From: Agelas oroides
Lineage: Eukaryota > Porifera > Demospongiae > Agelasida > Agelasidae
DNA length: 64,000 nucleotides
Assembly (NCBI GenBank): GCA_949130485.1
Contig: OX422183.1
Span: 5,360,636-5,424,635 of the forward strand
Direction of reading: 5' to 3'
Shown here: piece after piece, positions 52,596 through 63,938 of the stretch
How positions within the stretch are numbered: position 1 is the stretch's first letter
How the letters are laid out: the number at the start of each line of letters is the position of its first letter
Program-made: the position numbers and the translations under genes
Notes under the pieces: model-generated
The model's database searches: none
Seen by the model: only the letters and a program-made list of their open reading frames with translations
Told to the model about the DNA's origin: nothing

Positions 52596-53172
52596 AGGGG
52601 GTCTTCCCACTTTGTCTAATCCCATTTGGTCTATAGTCCCATTTTGTCTAACAAAAGCCCCATTTGGTCTAAACCATTGATCGAATTTACACCAGTTACC
52701 ATACAGGATGTTGTTCTAGTTAATTGACAGGTTTTGACTGGTTCAAGATTGTATAAAAAGGGTGGGTTAGCTGCTATCCTTATCTTATTGCAATCAACCA
52801 TGGAGTCCATAACAACAACCAAAGGAATTAAACCAGCTCTGATTTTTGATGGAAGCCGATTCACCCTCAATAGGAGGATGGACAATGGAGTATGCTACTG
52901 GAGATTTGGTTGTAAACCTCTTCGATCATTTATGTTATCTCATGATCACCATACTGCACTCGTATCTACTCATCATATACTCTTTGTACTATTCATATTT
53001 ATTATTGCAAGTGTGAGCAAGTGCGATCAAGTGTGATCAAGTGTTCATATTTATTATTACAAGTGTGATCAAGTGTTACATGTACAAAGGTAAGACCAAA
53101 TGGGACCTTTTCACATTTCGTTAGATGAAATGGGACTAGACCAAATGGGATTAGACAAAGTGGGAATGCACC
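52596..53172. mobile_element. MITE with TTCCCACTTTGTCTAATCCC ends
   Basis: The left end continues CATTTGGTCT and the right end (53,120-53,172) is its inverse, AGACCAAATGGGATTAGACA. The word CATTTGGTCT is repeated several times in each end. A solitary end of the same family lies at 56,213-56,250. Inside, (GTGATCAAGTGT)n-like words recur at 53,013-53,070. Confidence 0.75.
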
Positions 53173-55898
53173 TGCTTGCAATATGCAACAGTAGGCACAG
53201 AGTATAATATGCATAATGAAACCAACAAGAAATATCTCAAACTGTAGAGACAAAAAAGGCAATATAGTCCAGTTCCTCCATGGAAAACCCGTCAATCAGA
53301 CCTCCACATAGTTGAATTTCACGTATAAGATACGCCAATGCCATCTCTTCCTCAGACTAAAACCTACAATACTTAGGCCCAAACAAACTGTTAAATCCAA
53401 CAGAAGTATCACACTTTGCTGGAGCTTCAGAAAAGACTGAAATAACAGTTGGGTTTCGAGATTGAAGAGCTGCTTCAAATAATTTCCTGGAACGACTATA
53501 AACCATGTTATAGATACTTGAGAAACCTGCAATCTTGTGAGTCAAGTTCACATGCGAGTTGTAGGGTAAACACCATATCAATCGTATTATCTTATTAAGA
53601 GAGACTTCCAAGTTCTTCAGCTCTCCACAGTTCAAAGACCAGGTGGCTGCTCCATGGAAGGCTGTTGAATAAGCCCGAATGAGCTGTGTAACAACATCTG
53701 GATTACACCCCAAGAAACGAATCCTAGTACTGTTCGCAAGATGGATAAACTCAGCAGACTTCCTGCGGACATCAGCACCGTCATCCAGTCTAGAATCTAG
53801 AAAATGGCCCAAGTGAATAACTTCATCTTGTAAGCCCAGCAATCACAAACATGTCACACAAAAAGTCTAGGGAGACAAACCGGTTAAAACAGATGCATTG
53901 TGTCTTATCTGGATTGAACTTGATACCATGCTCACAACCGTATTCCTCACAACACCGCAGCATTGCTCTGAGTGCAGCAGGACATGGAGCCAATAGGGTC
54001 AGGTCATCTGCATAACAAACAGCCCCACAGAAGAACTCATCCATATAGCAACCAACCCCAGAGTCAGCCAGGCGAACAAGCAAATCATCCATATAGATCG
54101 CAAACAATAAAGGAGAAAGCACACTACCCTGTCATACCCCATTAGAGGAAGCGAATGGAGCAGAGTCAATGCCATTCCAACGAACAGTAAAGCGCTGATC
54201 CTTATACCAAAGAATCAGACAACGAAGGATTGCAGGATGCAAGTCCCGAGCAACCAACTTAGAAAATAGAATCTCATGGTCAACTAAATCAAAAGCTTTG
54301 GACGCATCCAAAAGGCAGCAATACACAGGAGAGCCACCACGGTTATAATGATGTACAATGTTCTTGAGAAACTGTGTGCACATGGAAGTGGACACCCCAC
54401 GTTTAAACCCAAATTGAAGATCGGATGAGTTGAACACACTAGGATTACTTAGAATGATACACCATTCCAAGACCTTACTCAGTGAAGAAGCCATGCAGAG
54501 CAATACCTCTGTAATTAGCAGAGCAAGATTGGTCTTTACCACCACCTTTTGGAATGGGTTGCAGAATCGCATCTCGCATGCAGATAGGAATGTGACCATG
54601 TCTTAGAATTGCAGTAAACAAGCGGGCCAAGGCCAAGAAAAACGAAGAAGGTGCATTAATTACATTGTCAGACAATAACTGACGACCATCAGATTTAGCA
54701 CGCTTAAGCTTCCTGACAGCTGTCATCACCTGCACATCTGTCACACAAAGATTCCCAAGAATGCTAGGATTCAGAGCAGTAGAAATCTGACCCCAAAGCC
54801 TCTCCCTTCCTTCCGGGTTCTTAGTATTCAAAAGGGCCTCAAACTTCCCAGCCCAAAGATCTGCAATAGAAGCTGACCCACTGGTACCATCAATAACACC
54901 AGAAGTTCCTCTGGTGGACCGCCCTTCAAAACGCTTCACCTCAGTCCAAAAGTCACGAGAGGAATCAGAACAGAGAGCCTTAGCTAATACCTCTCTTCTT
55001 AGGTGGTTCTGACGTCTATGTAACCTTCTCACAGCATACTTATACTTTGCTTTAGCTTTCTTGTGGATCACAGAAACCACACCAGACGAGGGGTAACCAC
55101 ACTCCCGCCAAATGCGAGTCCAAAACATACTCTGCTCTTTAAGGGGTTTTGCAATTTCAGACCACCCCGCAATGTGTCGAGACTTTGTGGTCTTTGGGAT
55201 AGTACGCCATGCAGCATCCACTAGACAGCGAACCAAGTGAGATGCATACTCATCCAAGGTGGCTAAGTGAGTGGAGCAAGATGGATCATAGCAATCAACA
55301 ATATGATCTTCTAAGTTAAGAGAAGCCATACATTTCTCAACTTCGATCTTGTATCGAATAAAGTCATCTTCTGATGTTTTATACCAAGCCTGGCGTTGAG
55401 CAAATGCGCAGGACAGAGTAGGCGCACGAACAACTGGACCACTACACTCAAGGGTCAATGTTAATGGAACATGATCAGACAGATTGGAACCCGCGGCCGA
55501 ATGAAGAGATGCAACCCTACACACTGAGCTCATAAGAGAGGAGGAGATCAGAAAATGATCAACCCATGAATGGGCACCACCATCATCATGCTCATAAGTA
55601 AACTGTACTCTGAAGATCAACCGCCTCAAGATCAAAATCCTTCATCATATCGGACCGAAAACTAGTGCGTTGTCGATGAATGCGGCTGAAGTCCACATTG
55701 AAATCCCCAGCAATTAGCAGATAATCACACCTTTTAGCAGAAACAAACCCAGCAAGCTCATTTAAACAATGCACAAAAGAATGCTCCCCAGCAGACATCC
55801 CATAGTCGGTGGGAAGATACACAGAGATCACAAGCAGTTTCTTACCACATGGTAAATCCAAAATAATAGCACAAAAATGATCAGAATGTGTATTCTGT
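53173..55898 (-). mobile_element. 5'-truncated LINE: endonuclease C-terminus and reverse transcriptase
   Basis: Reading from 55,898 down: endonuclease motifs LLIAGDFNVDF and AGSNLSDHVPL, linker, then reverse transcriptase motifs PIPKGGGKDQSCSANYRGIA, FGFKRGVSTSMC, LLDASKAFDLVDH, QGSVLSPLLFAIYMDDLL and CYADDLTLLAP (catalytic YADD), then the C-terminal part ending FNSLFGPKYCRF and stop at 53,357. Four frame changes or stops separate the pieces, so it is inactive. It begins next to a short palindrome at 55,899 and ends next to the MITE at 53,172. The clade is probably CR1-like or related; this was not resolved. Confidence 0.88.
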
Positions 55899-55932
55899 TT
55901 CTGTTATGCCCCTACAATTGTAGGAGCATAAC
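55899..55932. repeat. Perfect short palindrome
   Basis: CTGTTATGCCCCTACAATTG and its inverse meet at AATTGT. It sits exactly at the LINE's truncated 5' edge. Confidence 0.7.
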
Positions 55933-56084
55933 AGAAATTGCTCCTTAGACATCAGGACATGGTGGAGATTCCCTATTGCTACCCTGCAAGTACTTCACTC
56001 TGATCTTCTCTCGCTCCTCAGCAGACAGATCTGCAAGTGTGCTCTATTTTGTTTCCTTACATGGAGTGATTTATATTTTCAACC

Positions 56085-56142
56085 TAGCCTCGTTCCCAGG
56101 CCCGTAGGGGTTTTAACCCCTACGGGCCTGGGAATGAGGCTA
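56085..56142. mobile_element. 58-bp perfect hairpin MITE
   Basis: TAGCCTCGTTCCCAGGCC and GGCCTGGGAATGAGGCTA are joined by an inner palindrome CGTAGGGGTTTTAACCCCTA. Flanks are ATTTTCAACC on both sides (56,075-56,084 and 56,143-56,152). Confidence 0.9.
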
Positions 56143-56330
56143 ATTTTCAACCCAGAGGAATTAGATTGGCAGGGTGAAGAATGCTCCCATAATACATTAC
56201 AGTGACTGCACAGGGTGCATTCCCACTTTGTCTAATCCCATTTGGTCTGCGTATATTGCAAGCAGATGAAGCAGTTCAATCAAGTATCTCGATCAGTGGC
56301 TCTGCATGTACATAGGTCTTCCCTACCTAG

Positions 56331-56457
56331 CCTCGTTCCCAGGCCCTGCCCAGCTTTCTGTTGCTTGCAGTATGCAGAAGAGCAGTGAAAAATGGGTTTC
56401 GCCACTCTTCTGCAACCGAAGAACAAAAACAGGGGAGGCCTGGGAATGAGGCTAGGT
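56331..56457. mobile_element. Hairpin MITE, longer variant
   Basis: TAGCCTCGTTCCCAGGCC and GGCCTGGGAATGAGGCTA surround an inner part with GCTTGCAGTATGCAGAAG and AACCGAAGAACAAAAACAGG. It occupies the same host position as the 13,779 insertion in the paralogous segment. Confidence 0.8.
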
Positions 56458-56769
56458 CTACTCCACTAGCTTCAAAGCTACATCTTCATACCCGCTTTTC
56501 TGCACAGGTACGAGGCTACCCCTCAACACACACACACCTTTCTATTGTCTTTAGCCCCCCTCTCTCTCCATCACATTTTCATATCTCTTGTGCGTTTGAC
56601 TATCTACTAAAGAGGCTGCAGTAGTGACTCCTTAGTCGCATCAGACTCTAGCCTCTGTCTGGGACTTTGTCCATGCTTCAAAAATACCTTGTGGCTTTCT
56701 TGGGTGACATTGCTGGTATATTAACTAACATGGTATAAAACACAACAGACCATAGAGAGCAAAACAATA

Positions 56770-56945
56770 CAGTGGAACCCCTCTATAGCGGCCACCATTG
56801 GGGAATGAAGTTTTGGCCTTTATAGAGGGGTGTCCCTATCTCAGGGTTTTTTCATAAAAATTGATTATCAAGCATTTTAAGAAACAAAACAACAATACAA
56901 CTTGAATTATGCACAAAATCAGTCCAAGCAAAAGAAAAAAAGGGT
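56770..56945. mobile_element. Left part of the TA-target MITE, split by a larger transposon
   Basis: Starts CAGTGGAACCCCTCTATAGC after TA and follows the copy at 35,844 to the CCAAGCAAAAGAAAAAA word. A further matching piece (GATAACTGGTGCACGTG, GGCAAAGAACAAAGC) lies at 61,458-61,510, on the far side of the ISL2EU-like element. Confidence 0.8.
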
Positions 56946-57171
56946 ATCATTTGCTATCCAGGAATGTTTGGCGTTGAACTTCAAGGGAAAACATGGCGCA
57001 CAGAGAAGCACGTTTAAGCCTTGGGAAATGCGTACTTAGCTACCTACTGGCTTATAGAGCGCTTGCAATTGACGTCACATCCATTACGTAATCACTTCCG
57101 TATGGCAAGAAGCTCGTGTATGAGTTACGTCGAGTACCAGGCTGCTCTGTTGAAAGCTCTGAAAAGTCAGT

Positions 57172-58759
57172 ATGGTGAACTCTTGTTGCGCTTACAGTTG
57201 TACAGCGAGAGATAGTAAGGAGTCAAGAGAAGCAGGGATAAAGTTTTATAGGATTCCAGCGAGGGAACCTAAGAAAACGCTGTGGTTAAATGCCATAAAT
57301 CGAAAGAACTTCCATCCCAAGTCACACACTGTTATTTGTAGCCAACACTTTGTGGGAGGTGAGTACTAGCTGGTTAGTGTAACTTGTGTCATACAGCTAT
57401 GGGAAACGCATGGTGTAGTGTGAGCTTCTGGTGAAAATGTTGAATTATTATAAACCATCCTCTACTCACAGTTTGGGGGTAGCTAATGTACCTGCTGAGT
57501 ATGTATCGTGTTGTCTATTGTTGATATTGTAGGGCAAAAGAGCGATGACCCACTGTCACCTGCCTATGTTCCAAGTATATTTTCTTTCACTCCATCTCCC
57601 AAGAAAAGAAAGTCTGAACAAGGTATAGAAAGATATGAGGCAGCAAAACGGAGACAAGAAGAGAAAGACAGAATTGAAGGAGCAAGTAACTTGTTAACAC
57701 TTGCTGGCCAAACAGGGGGTGTTGAGTACCCTCCCAACACAGTTTCTGTTGCAATTCAGACTGATTTAACAATAATGGATGTCACTGCTTTGGAAAGTGA
57801 CTACCAGAAGAAGACGTGAACTAGCTGAGATACATGCTGCCAAAGGGTACCCAAATGAAGAAGACTTAAAGAAAAATGAGAAAATCTGCCGTTTCTATAC
57901 TGGTTTTAGCAGCTTTACTGTACTTATGTCATTGTTTAGATTAGTATCTGTTGCCATTCCCGATGGTGGAGCAGCTAAGCTTGGGAAATTTGAATATTTC
58001 ATACTCACATTGATGAAGCTACGGCTAAATGCTAGCAATTATGATCTTGGCTTCCGGTTTGGAATCTGTGAGTCTACGGTGAGTCGAGTCTTCTCAAGAT
58101 GGATAGAGGCTATGGATGTCCGTCTGTCTTTCTTGATCTCTTGGCCGGAAAGGGAAAGTTTACAAAAGACAATGCCATTTTGCTTTCGACCAAACTATGG
58201 CCTTAAGGTTACATCCATCATTGACTGTTTTGAAATCTTTATTGAGAAGCCTTCTGACCTTTTGGCAAAGTCTTGTACTTGGTCTCAATACAAACATTAC
58301 AACACGGCTAAGTATTTAATAAGCATAACACCGCAAGGGATAATTAGCTTCATATCAAATGGCTGGGGAGGAAGGGTGTCTGACAAATATATAGTTGAGA
58401 ATTCTGGATATCTGAATAATCTACTCCCTGGCGATGTTGTTCTTGCAGACAGGGGTTTCGATATCGCTGACTCTGTAGCATATCGTGGTGCCATTCTTGA
58501 CATTCCGGCCTTCACTAGGGGGTGTGAGCAGTTACCTCCTGGTGATGTTGAAGCTACCAGAAAATTAGCAAATGTGAGGATTCATGTGGAAAGAATCATT
58601 GGAGTAGTACGTCAGCGTTTCCAGATTTTGTCTGCAACAGGGGTCTTGCCTAAGGAATTAGTTTCAAATATAACTAGTGGAAGAGTAGTTTTGGACTCAA
58701 TTGTTAGGGTTTGTTGTGCTCTTAACAATGTACTTGAAGGTGTTGTACCTTTTATCTAG
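57172..58759 (+). CDS. THAP-domain DDE_Tnp_4 transposase (one frameshift)
   Basis: Exon 1 (57,172-57,358) is a THAP zinc finger: CCAYSCTARD, KTLWLNAINR, VICSQHF (C2CH). A GTGAGT donor joins in phase to exon 2 at 57,533, which starts QKSDDPLSPAYVPSIFSF and runs to a coiled region (ALESDYQKK). Near 57,812-57,820 the frame changes by one base and continues RELAEIHAAKGYPNEEDLKK. The catalytic domain follows: a helix-turn-helix-like LGFRFGICESTVSRVFSRW, then TSIIDCFEIF (first Asp), VLADRGFDIA (second Asp) and RIHVERIIGVVRQRF (Glu). THAP binds the transposon ends and the DDE domain cuts and joins DNA. The protein ends at 58,759. Except for the frameshift it is full length. Confidence 0.9.
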
Positions 58760-58870
58760 TTAATTTTATGCTTGTTATTACATTGAATTATGTTCATTCT
58801 CCTGAACATACATGTTACAACAAAATGTAATAATGATTGATATCATGACGGGATAAAACAAACTTAAATG

Positions 58871-60759
58871 TTATTTGGTGACTTTTGTTTTATGTTTACT
58901 TGAATGGCATGTTGGGCATAGCCATTTTCCTTTAGGTACAATAGATGCTGACATCCCAACACAGTCAAGGTGGAACCACTTTATGTGACAAGCTTTACTA
59001 TCACAGGCAATCATTTCTCCACCTTTGTCTTCCCTGCAGTAGCACCAGGTCCCACTGTCTTCCTCAGTCTCTATGCAGTCAGATTGAACTTTGGGAGCTT
59101 GCCTACGTGTGTACCATTTTCCCAATAGCTCGGGATGGACACACAACCTCCAGAACTTCTCAGCAATTGGAATAGCGGACTGAATTAGTGTCTCATCTAC
59201 TGTGATGCGTTCAATATGTAGCTCTACTGGTGACCATACAACAAAATCACAGAAATTTCACTTTGTCACGAACATTTGCAGCTGACACTGGTAGTAATAA
59301 CTATGATCGCACTTCAACTTAAGTGTGCCTTCAGATAGTTCACTGAGGCAGAAAGTTCCAACTCTATCAGCTGCTTCCACAAATGACATTTGATTGGCAC
59401 ACAGTGGACATTTGATCTCAACAACACCCTGACCACAGCAGTCACACTGAATGAGTGCATCAGGTGAAGCGCCTAAGAATGGGTGTTCTGCACTGACAAC
59501 GAAACCACAACATGAGATTTCAAAACCTCCATGATTTGTTACCATCTGAGCTTTATAAGCTAGAAGTGCCTCCTTCTCGTGTTCACAACCCCATGAAGTA
59601 GCTTGGGTGCTAAACCTGTTAATTTCAGGGTAGCAAATACTTTTTAGCAATGACAAAGAAGGCTGGTGGGGATCTGTATGAAGTACCTGCCTAAGTCGAG
59701 AGGCAGTGATTCTTCTAGCTCTATATTGAAACCAGAGTTTTGATTTAGACTGGTCTCGTGTCAATTGAGCTAAACGGCTCACCATTGCTGGAGTTACCTT
59801 CACCTGAGCATAATCGTTTGCTAGTGTCAGCAACTGAGTGTAGTTGTACTCCAAGTGGACAGGCTTGAAAATGTCATATAGCAGCTGAGGAACATGGTCT
59901 CTGTGGTGAACAAAATTTTGACTGTATGGTTCGACAATTGAAAGTATTATTGGTTTCTTTTCTTGCTCTGTGGCTATCTCACGAAAAAAGGTGTCCTTCT
60001 CTTTCTGTGATGGGGCTATCGACTTACGAACAGGAACTGGGGCGGAAGAACGGGCTAGATCAACTTTTTTACGTTTAGGAGCACTAAAGTCAATCTCACT
60101 GAGCTGTAAGTATGGGATACTTTGGGTGGGTGTTGGCATAAGCCAGGTGTTATCCTTGGAAGTGCAAGTGGTGCTATCACGGACTCTCACCGCAGTTTCC
60201 ACCCAGTGAAGAACAGCACCCACGTGTGAACAAGTTTCGGCCAGTCCAGCCATGCAATTGCAGTGTGCTACAAGAATAGTTCCATTACATCGAACAAGGA
60301 CCCATGGCCGGAGAGGGGGTTTATTAGCAGAATAACTGTGCTTCACCTTACCAACAATCAGAATGATGCCTTCTTCAACATACTTCTTCCATCCCACTTC
60401 CTGCACCCATCTACCAGTGTAGTACTTGTAGCTCAGGAGACTCTTATAGTTCTTTATTTCCTCGAGTGTAACGAAGCTAGTTGTGTACAACAGGTAAAAA
60501 GTGATATCTGGGTAGCTGCAGAATGATAAAGAGAAGTATAAAGAATCAGCCAAAATGCAAAATCATAGTTAGCACAGGCTTACCAAAGAGAAGGTAAATC
60601 AGATACATCTTAGCAAAACTCAGCTTTCTTTAGTGCATACGGGTCTTCCCTCTTAATAAGAGATATTTTTTCTTGGTACCGGACCTTCAGCTTAGCGTCG
60701 AGTTTGTAGAAGTAATCTGACAACAGCTGCTGAGCCATCGCTCGCTCACTGGTTGCCAT
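58871..60759 (-). CDS. SWIM zinc finger - YqaJ nuclease - PHD finger protein of the transposon
   Basis: The first exon starts ATG at 60,759 (MATSERAMAQQLLSDYFYKL) and runs to KKAEFC, followed by TAA in frame; its junction to the next exon is unresolved. The main exon begins after an acceptor at about 60,516 (YPDITFYLLYTTSF). Domains in order: SWIM finger CNCMAGLAETCSHVGAVLHW; YqaJ-type nuclease with RARRITASRL, WGCEHEKEALLAY, LGASPDALI and VVEIKCP (PD-(D/E)XK core); after an in-frame TGA at 59,258, the same frame continues NFCDFVVWSPVELHIERI to a PHD finger (CYCREDKGGEMIACDSKACH, HLDCVGM, CPTCHSSK). YqaJ proteins are relatives of phage lambda exonuclease. Its role in transposition is not known to me. 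The TGA breaks the nuclease fold's end, so this copy is probably dead unless read through. Confidence 0.85.
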
Positions 60760-61226
60760 TAGGGTTGGGCGGATTATGCTGGCATAATTTTGGGAATAAT
60801 AGGTACCAGAAAGCATCGAGCATTATGCGGGAATAATAGGTACATCTTGAGCATAATGTGTCTGTGATAGACTGGTAGTCTCGTCCTCAGACCGTGTCCC
60901 AGTCCCAGACCGTGAAGTATCTCGTCCCATGGCCTGTTGGTAAGCGGCGAAGGGAGCAATGATCAGCAATCGCAGAGTCTGGTGGACTACATTGAACTTT
61001 CCATGATGTTACAGTTCAATGGTCGATGAAACGCCATCCTGTTTCAATTTACTTTTTCTGTACAGTGTAAAATTGAACACACAAGTTTGCTCCTTCCACA
61101 AATAATGGGCATAGTTTGAGCATAATAGGTAAATTTGGGGCATAATTTTAGGCATAATTGGTACAATTTTGAGCATGTTGGAATAGCATAATGGGTAATA
61201 AATTGAGCATAATCCGCCCAACCCTA
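60760..61226. mobile_element. hAT-type MITE with 8-bp duplication GTTGCCAT
   Basis: TAGGGTTGGGCGGATTATGC and GCATAATCCGCCCAACCCTA are inverted ends; GTTGCCAT flanks both sides (60,752-60,759 and 61,227-61,234). An 8-bp duplication is typical of hAT elements. The interior repeats GAGCATAAT and AATAATAGGTA words. A small piece at 60,885-60,930 resembles the TAGTCTCGTCCTCAGACC MITE end. Confidence 0.85.
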
Positions 61227-61515
61227 GTTGCCATGCCATGCGATGCTTTTTGCCATACGTATATACGGAAGTGAACGTGACGTCATTCTGTGACGTAATT
61301 GCAAGCGCTCTATTGCACCGCTGCACAATCATTCTCATGCCTTCACAGTTCTACCTGGTAACGACACTTCTTAACAGCATGGTCGACGCCTCTCACGTAA
61401 ACCTAGCTGGGTATTGTTAGCGCCTACACAACTCGTACAGATGGCAGTAGCATGACTGATAACTGGTGCACGTGCAGCATATGTCGGCAAAGAACAAAGC
61501 CCGTAAAATATTTCC

Positions 61516-62780
61516 AGTGGGGGCGCACTAAGTTCACAACATCTGGTACCCATGACGTAATTGCAATTACATCACCACAGAAGAATGACCTTTGTACCGA
61601 AGAGCTACGAGATAGAGCATAAACTTGCCAAGTCCACTGGATGAGGTCAGTCTACCACTAAAAGCTAGATTCGGTTGTTTATTTTTTAGTTAGAGAAAGG
61701 GGACTCTGGAGCTGACTCTGGCATAAATTTCACCTTGGGACTGTTCTAGTCTTGGATGAAAGTCCATGCTGACATCAGCCTGGTATACGTTTATGAATAC
61801 ACCATCTGGAGCTATCTGCAAGTGAGCTATATACTGCTGAGGGAGGCATACATAGCTAACACTAGAAATTATATAAGTGGAACCTCAGGTGATTCTGACA
61901 AGTGCATGCAACAGCTTCATTCAAGTTCACATACAAGGCAATGTGTGATGTGGAAGACCTCCCCCTCCCACACACACACACAACACACATGCATGTACAC
62001 ACACATGCACACACACACATGCACACACACACACATGCACAACACACATGCACATACACACACATGCACACACACACGAGCACCTATGTTGAGACTTTTT
62101 TTCCTAAGATCATATGATACACAAAACTGCCTCGTTGCCAGGCCCCTGTTCAGCTTTCCATCACTTTCAGTACATACTGCAAGAAATAAAATGCAGTCTG
62201 AGAGCAGGGCTACACCAACTCTTCATAAAATTAAAGGGAGCATAATCGACAGAACTATTCGGGTGTTTTATTGCTAAGCCGCACAAATTAAGAATTCTGA
62301 TCTGGAACTGTCAGATGTAGCCTGCATACTCTCCATACAAAGCAGCTGCAGAAATAATGAACACCAAACATTATCCTAACAGGGCCGTCTACAATCACTG
62401 GACTGGACTAGTGGACTGGACTGGTGGACTGGACTGGTGGACTGACATTAAAAATCATTTTTATGCTTTCTAATCAGACTCACTCGCCTGTAGGGTTGCA
62501 TGATGCATAATAATACCCCCAAAACAGCTTTCTTCTTGGACAGACTGACTTTATGCCAAAGTAGTAAATTTTTGATGGCGATAACCACTGCATAACCTGG
62601 GCTTCATTTCCAAAAATTGTCAGGGTAGGGGAGGAGCAAAAGTAAACTACGGTTAGTTCAAGATTTGAGGAAGCAACATGCTGTTGGTCCTCACAGGACA
62701 ACTGACATTTGGTAGTCTAGATGATGCTTGTGCAAAGGAACCAGTATTGCACTGAGCATGCGATCAGATTGCTCATTGTA
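61516..62780. other. Intergenic with short simple repeats
   Basis: An irregular (CA)n / CACATGCA stretch lies at 61,970-62,078 and a 13-bp minisatellite (GGACTGGACTGGT, three units) at 62,402-62,446. A relic CCTCGTTGCCAGGCC lies at 62,131. No gene is seen. Confidence 0.5.
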
Positions 62781-62957
62781 AAGACTTAAAAAACATTAAA
62801 AATGTAAAAAGATGTAGGGATGGCATGCCAAAAAGTATGCAAACAAGGTAGAGATGATGCATGAAAGCAAAGGTCTACATATTGGCAAAGCCCCATCCCT
62901 ACATCTTTTTCACACTGCAGTTAGACAGTGCATGGGTAGTCTTTACTAGTAGTTCAT

Positions 62958-63023
62958 GGCTGTAGCCTCATTCTCAGGCCATGCACTTTCTAGCTCCTCC
63001 CACATGGCCTGGGAACGAGGCTA
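62958..63023. mobile_element. Hairpin MITE
   Basis: TAGCCTCATTCTCAGGCC and GGCCTGGGAACGAGGCTA with a short middle. No target duplication is visible, so the copy is older or rearranged. Confidence 0.7.
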
Positions 63024-63047
63024 ATATTGTAGGTGGCTACCAAGGTT

Positions 63048-63131
63048 TAGCCTCGTTCCCAGGCCGTTCCCGGCTCCAGTTTTGATCGCTTGCAGTATAA
63101 AAACGGAGGGGAAGGCCTGGGAACGAGGCTA
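63048..63131. mobile_element. Hairpin MITE with ACCAAGGTT duplication
   Basis: TAGCCTCGTTCCCAGGCC and GGCCTGGGAACGAGGCTA, flanked by ACCAAGGTT at 63,039-63,047 and 63,132-63,140. It is inside the foldback element. Confidence 0.9.
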
Positions 63132-63747
63132 ACCAAGGTTAGTAGTTTTATTGCCAACATACTACTTGTAGTGACAGTGGTACCCTTGTTATATGCCTCT
63201 GGTATAACCTAGACAGTGAGCTCGAGTGGGCTGCAGACTGGTCATAGTAATCAGTGTGTAAAACTCAAGCACTCATGCACAGCGTTAATAACTGCATGGA
63301 TGGGTGCAGATTCAGCTCTTGAGCACGCTGTCTTAACTGCAGTGTGAAAAAGATGTAGGGATGGGGCTTTGCCAATATGTAGACCTTTCATTTCATGCAT
63401 CATCTCTACCTTGTTTGCATACTTTTTGGCATGCCATCCCTACATCTTTTTACATTTTTAATGTTTTTTAAGTCTTGTTTCTGTACTTTTTTTTAATGTT
63501 AATCTCAGTTACAGTTAGACCTAAGCCTAAGAAGAATATTTCACCAGCTGCAGCACAGAAAACTATCATACTGACAACAGTCTTAGTCTGAACAGACCAT
63601 CCTAGCTTTACAGTTCACTGAAGCTGTGAGTAGGCTAGTTTTAGTATTTAGCTACAAGTAGGAAGCTGAATGCAGCGCCTTACCTACGAGGTGTTCATAA
63701 GCCTTGCCCAATGCCGCGGGGGAAAAAAACCGTGCCAACCATGCCCG

Positions 63748-63859
63748 TAGCCTCGTTCCCAGGCCGTTCCCGGCTCCAGTTTTGATCGCTTGCAGTATCT
63801 CCGTTTTTATACTGCAAGCGATCAAAACTGGAGCCGGGAACGGCCTGGGAACGAGGCTA
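63748..63859. mobile_element. 112-bp near-perfect hairpin MITE with CCATGCCCG duplication
   Basis: Arms of 51 bp start TAGCCTCGTTCCCAGGCCGT and contain TTTTGATCGCTTGCAGTAT; the loop is about 10 nt. CCATGCCCG flanks both sides (63,739-63,747 and 63,860-63,868). The arms are identical as far as can be read by eye. Confidence 0.95.
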
Positions 63860-63938
63860 CCATGCCCGCCCGCTCGCTTGTGTACTCACGCTTCCAGACC
63901 AATGACTGTGGTCTTCGGTCTGGGAACGAGACTTCGTG

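Larger units (their letters stand above)
52470..56769. repeat. Second copy of the 13,510-14,085 segment, expanded by insertions
   Basis: Left piece 52,470-52,592 and right piece 56,256-56,769 match 13,510-14,085. The 3.6 kb between them is made of a MITE, a LINE and hairpin elements. Confidence 0.8.
57056..61311. mobile_element. ISL2EU-like DNA transposon, 4.26 kb, AT duplication
   Basis: AGAGCGCTTGCAATT at 57,056 and AATTGCAAGCGCTCT at 61,297-61,311 are inverted ends, each bordered by AT. The sub-terminal parts also pair imperfectly (GACGTCAC, CACTTCCGTAT). It carries two convergent genes: a THAP-DDE transposase (plus) and a SWIM-YqaJ-PHD protein (minus). A DDE-4 transposase, a YqaJ nuclease and a 2-bp AT target match the ISL2EU group of Harbinger-related transposons as I know it. 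It has one frame break in the transposase and at least one stop in the second gene, so this copy looks inactive but young. Confidence 0.8.
62781..63476. mobile_element. Foldback element with about 150-bp arms
   Basis: Arms 62,781-62,931 and 63,327-63,476 are inverted and nearly identical (AAGACTTAAAAAACATTAAA at the outer end; GATGTAGGGATGGCATGCC inside). The 395-bp middle holds two unrelated hairpin MITEs. Confidence 0.85.

Noticed and set aside
61862-62277. His/Thr-rich frame at 61,756-62,277
   Set aside because: Produced by the CA/CACATGCA repeat.
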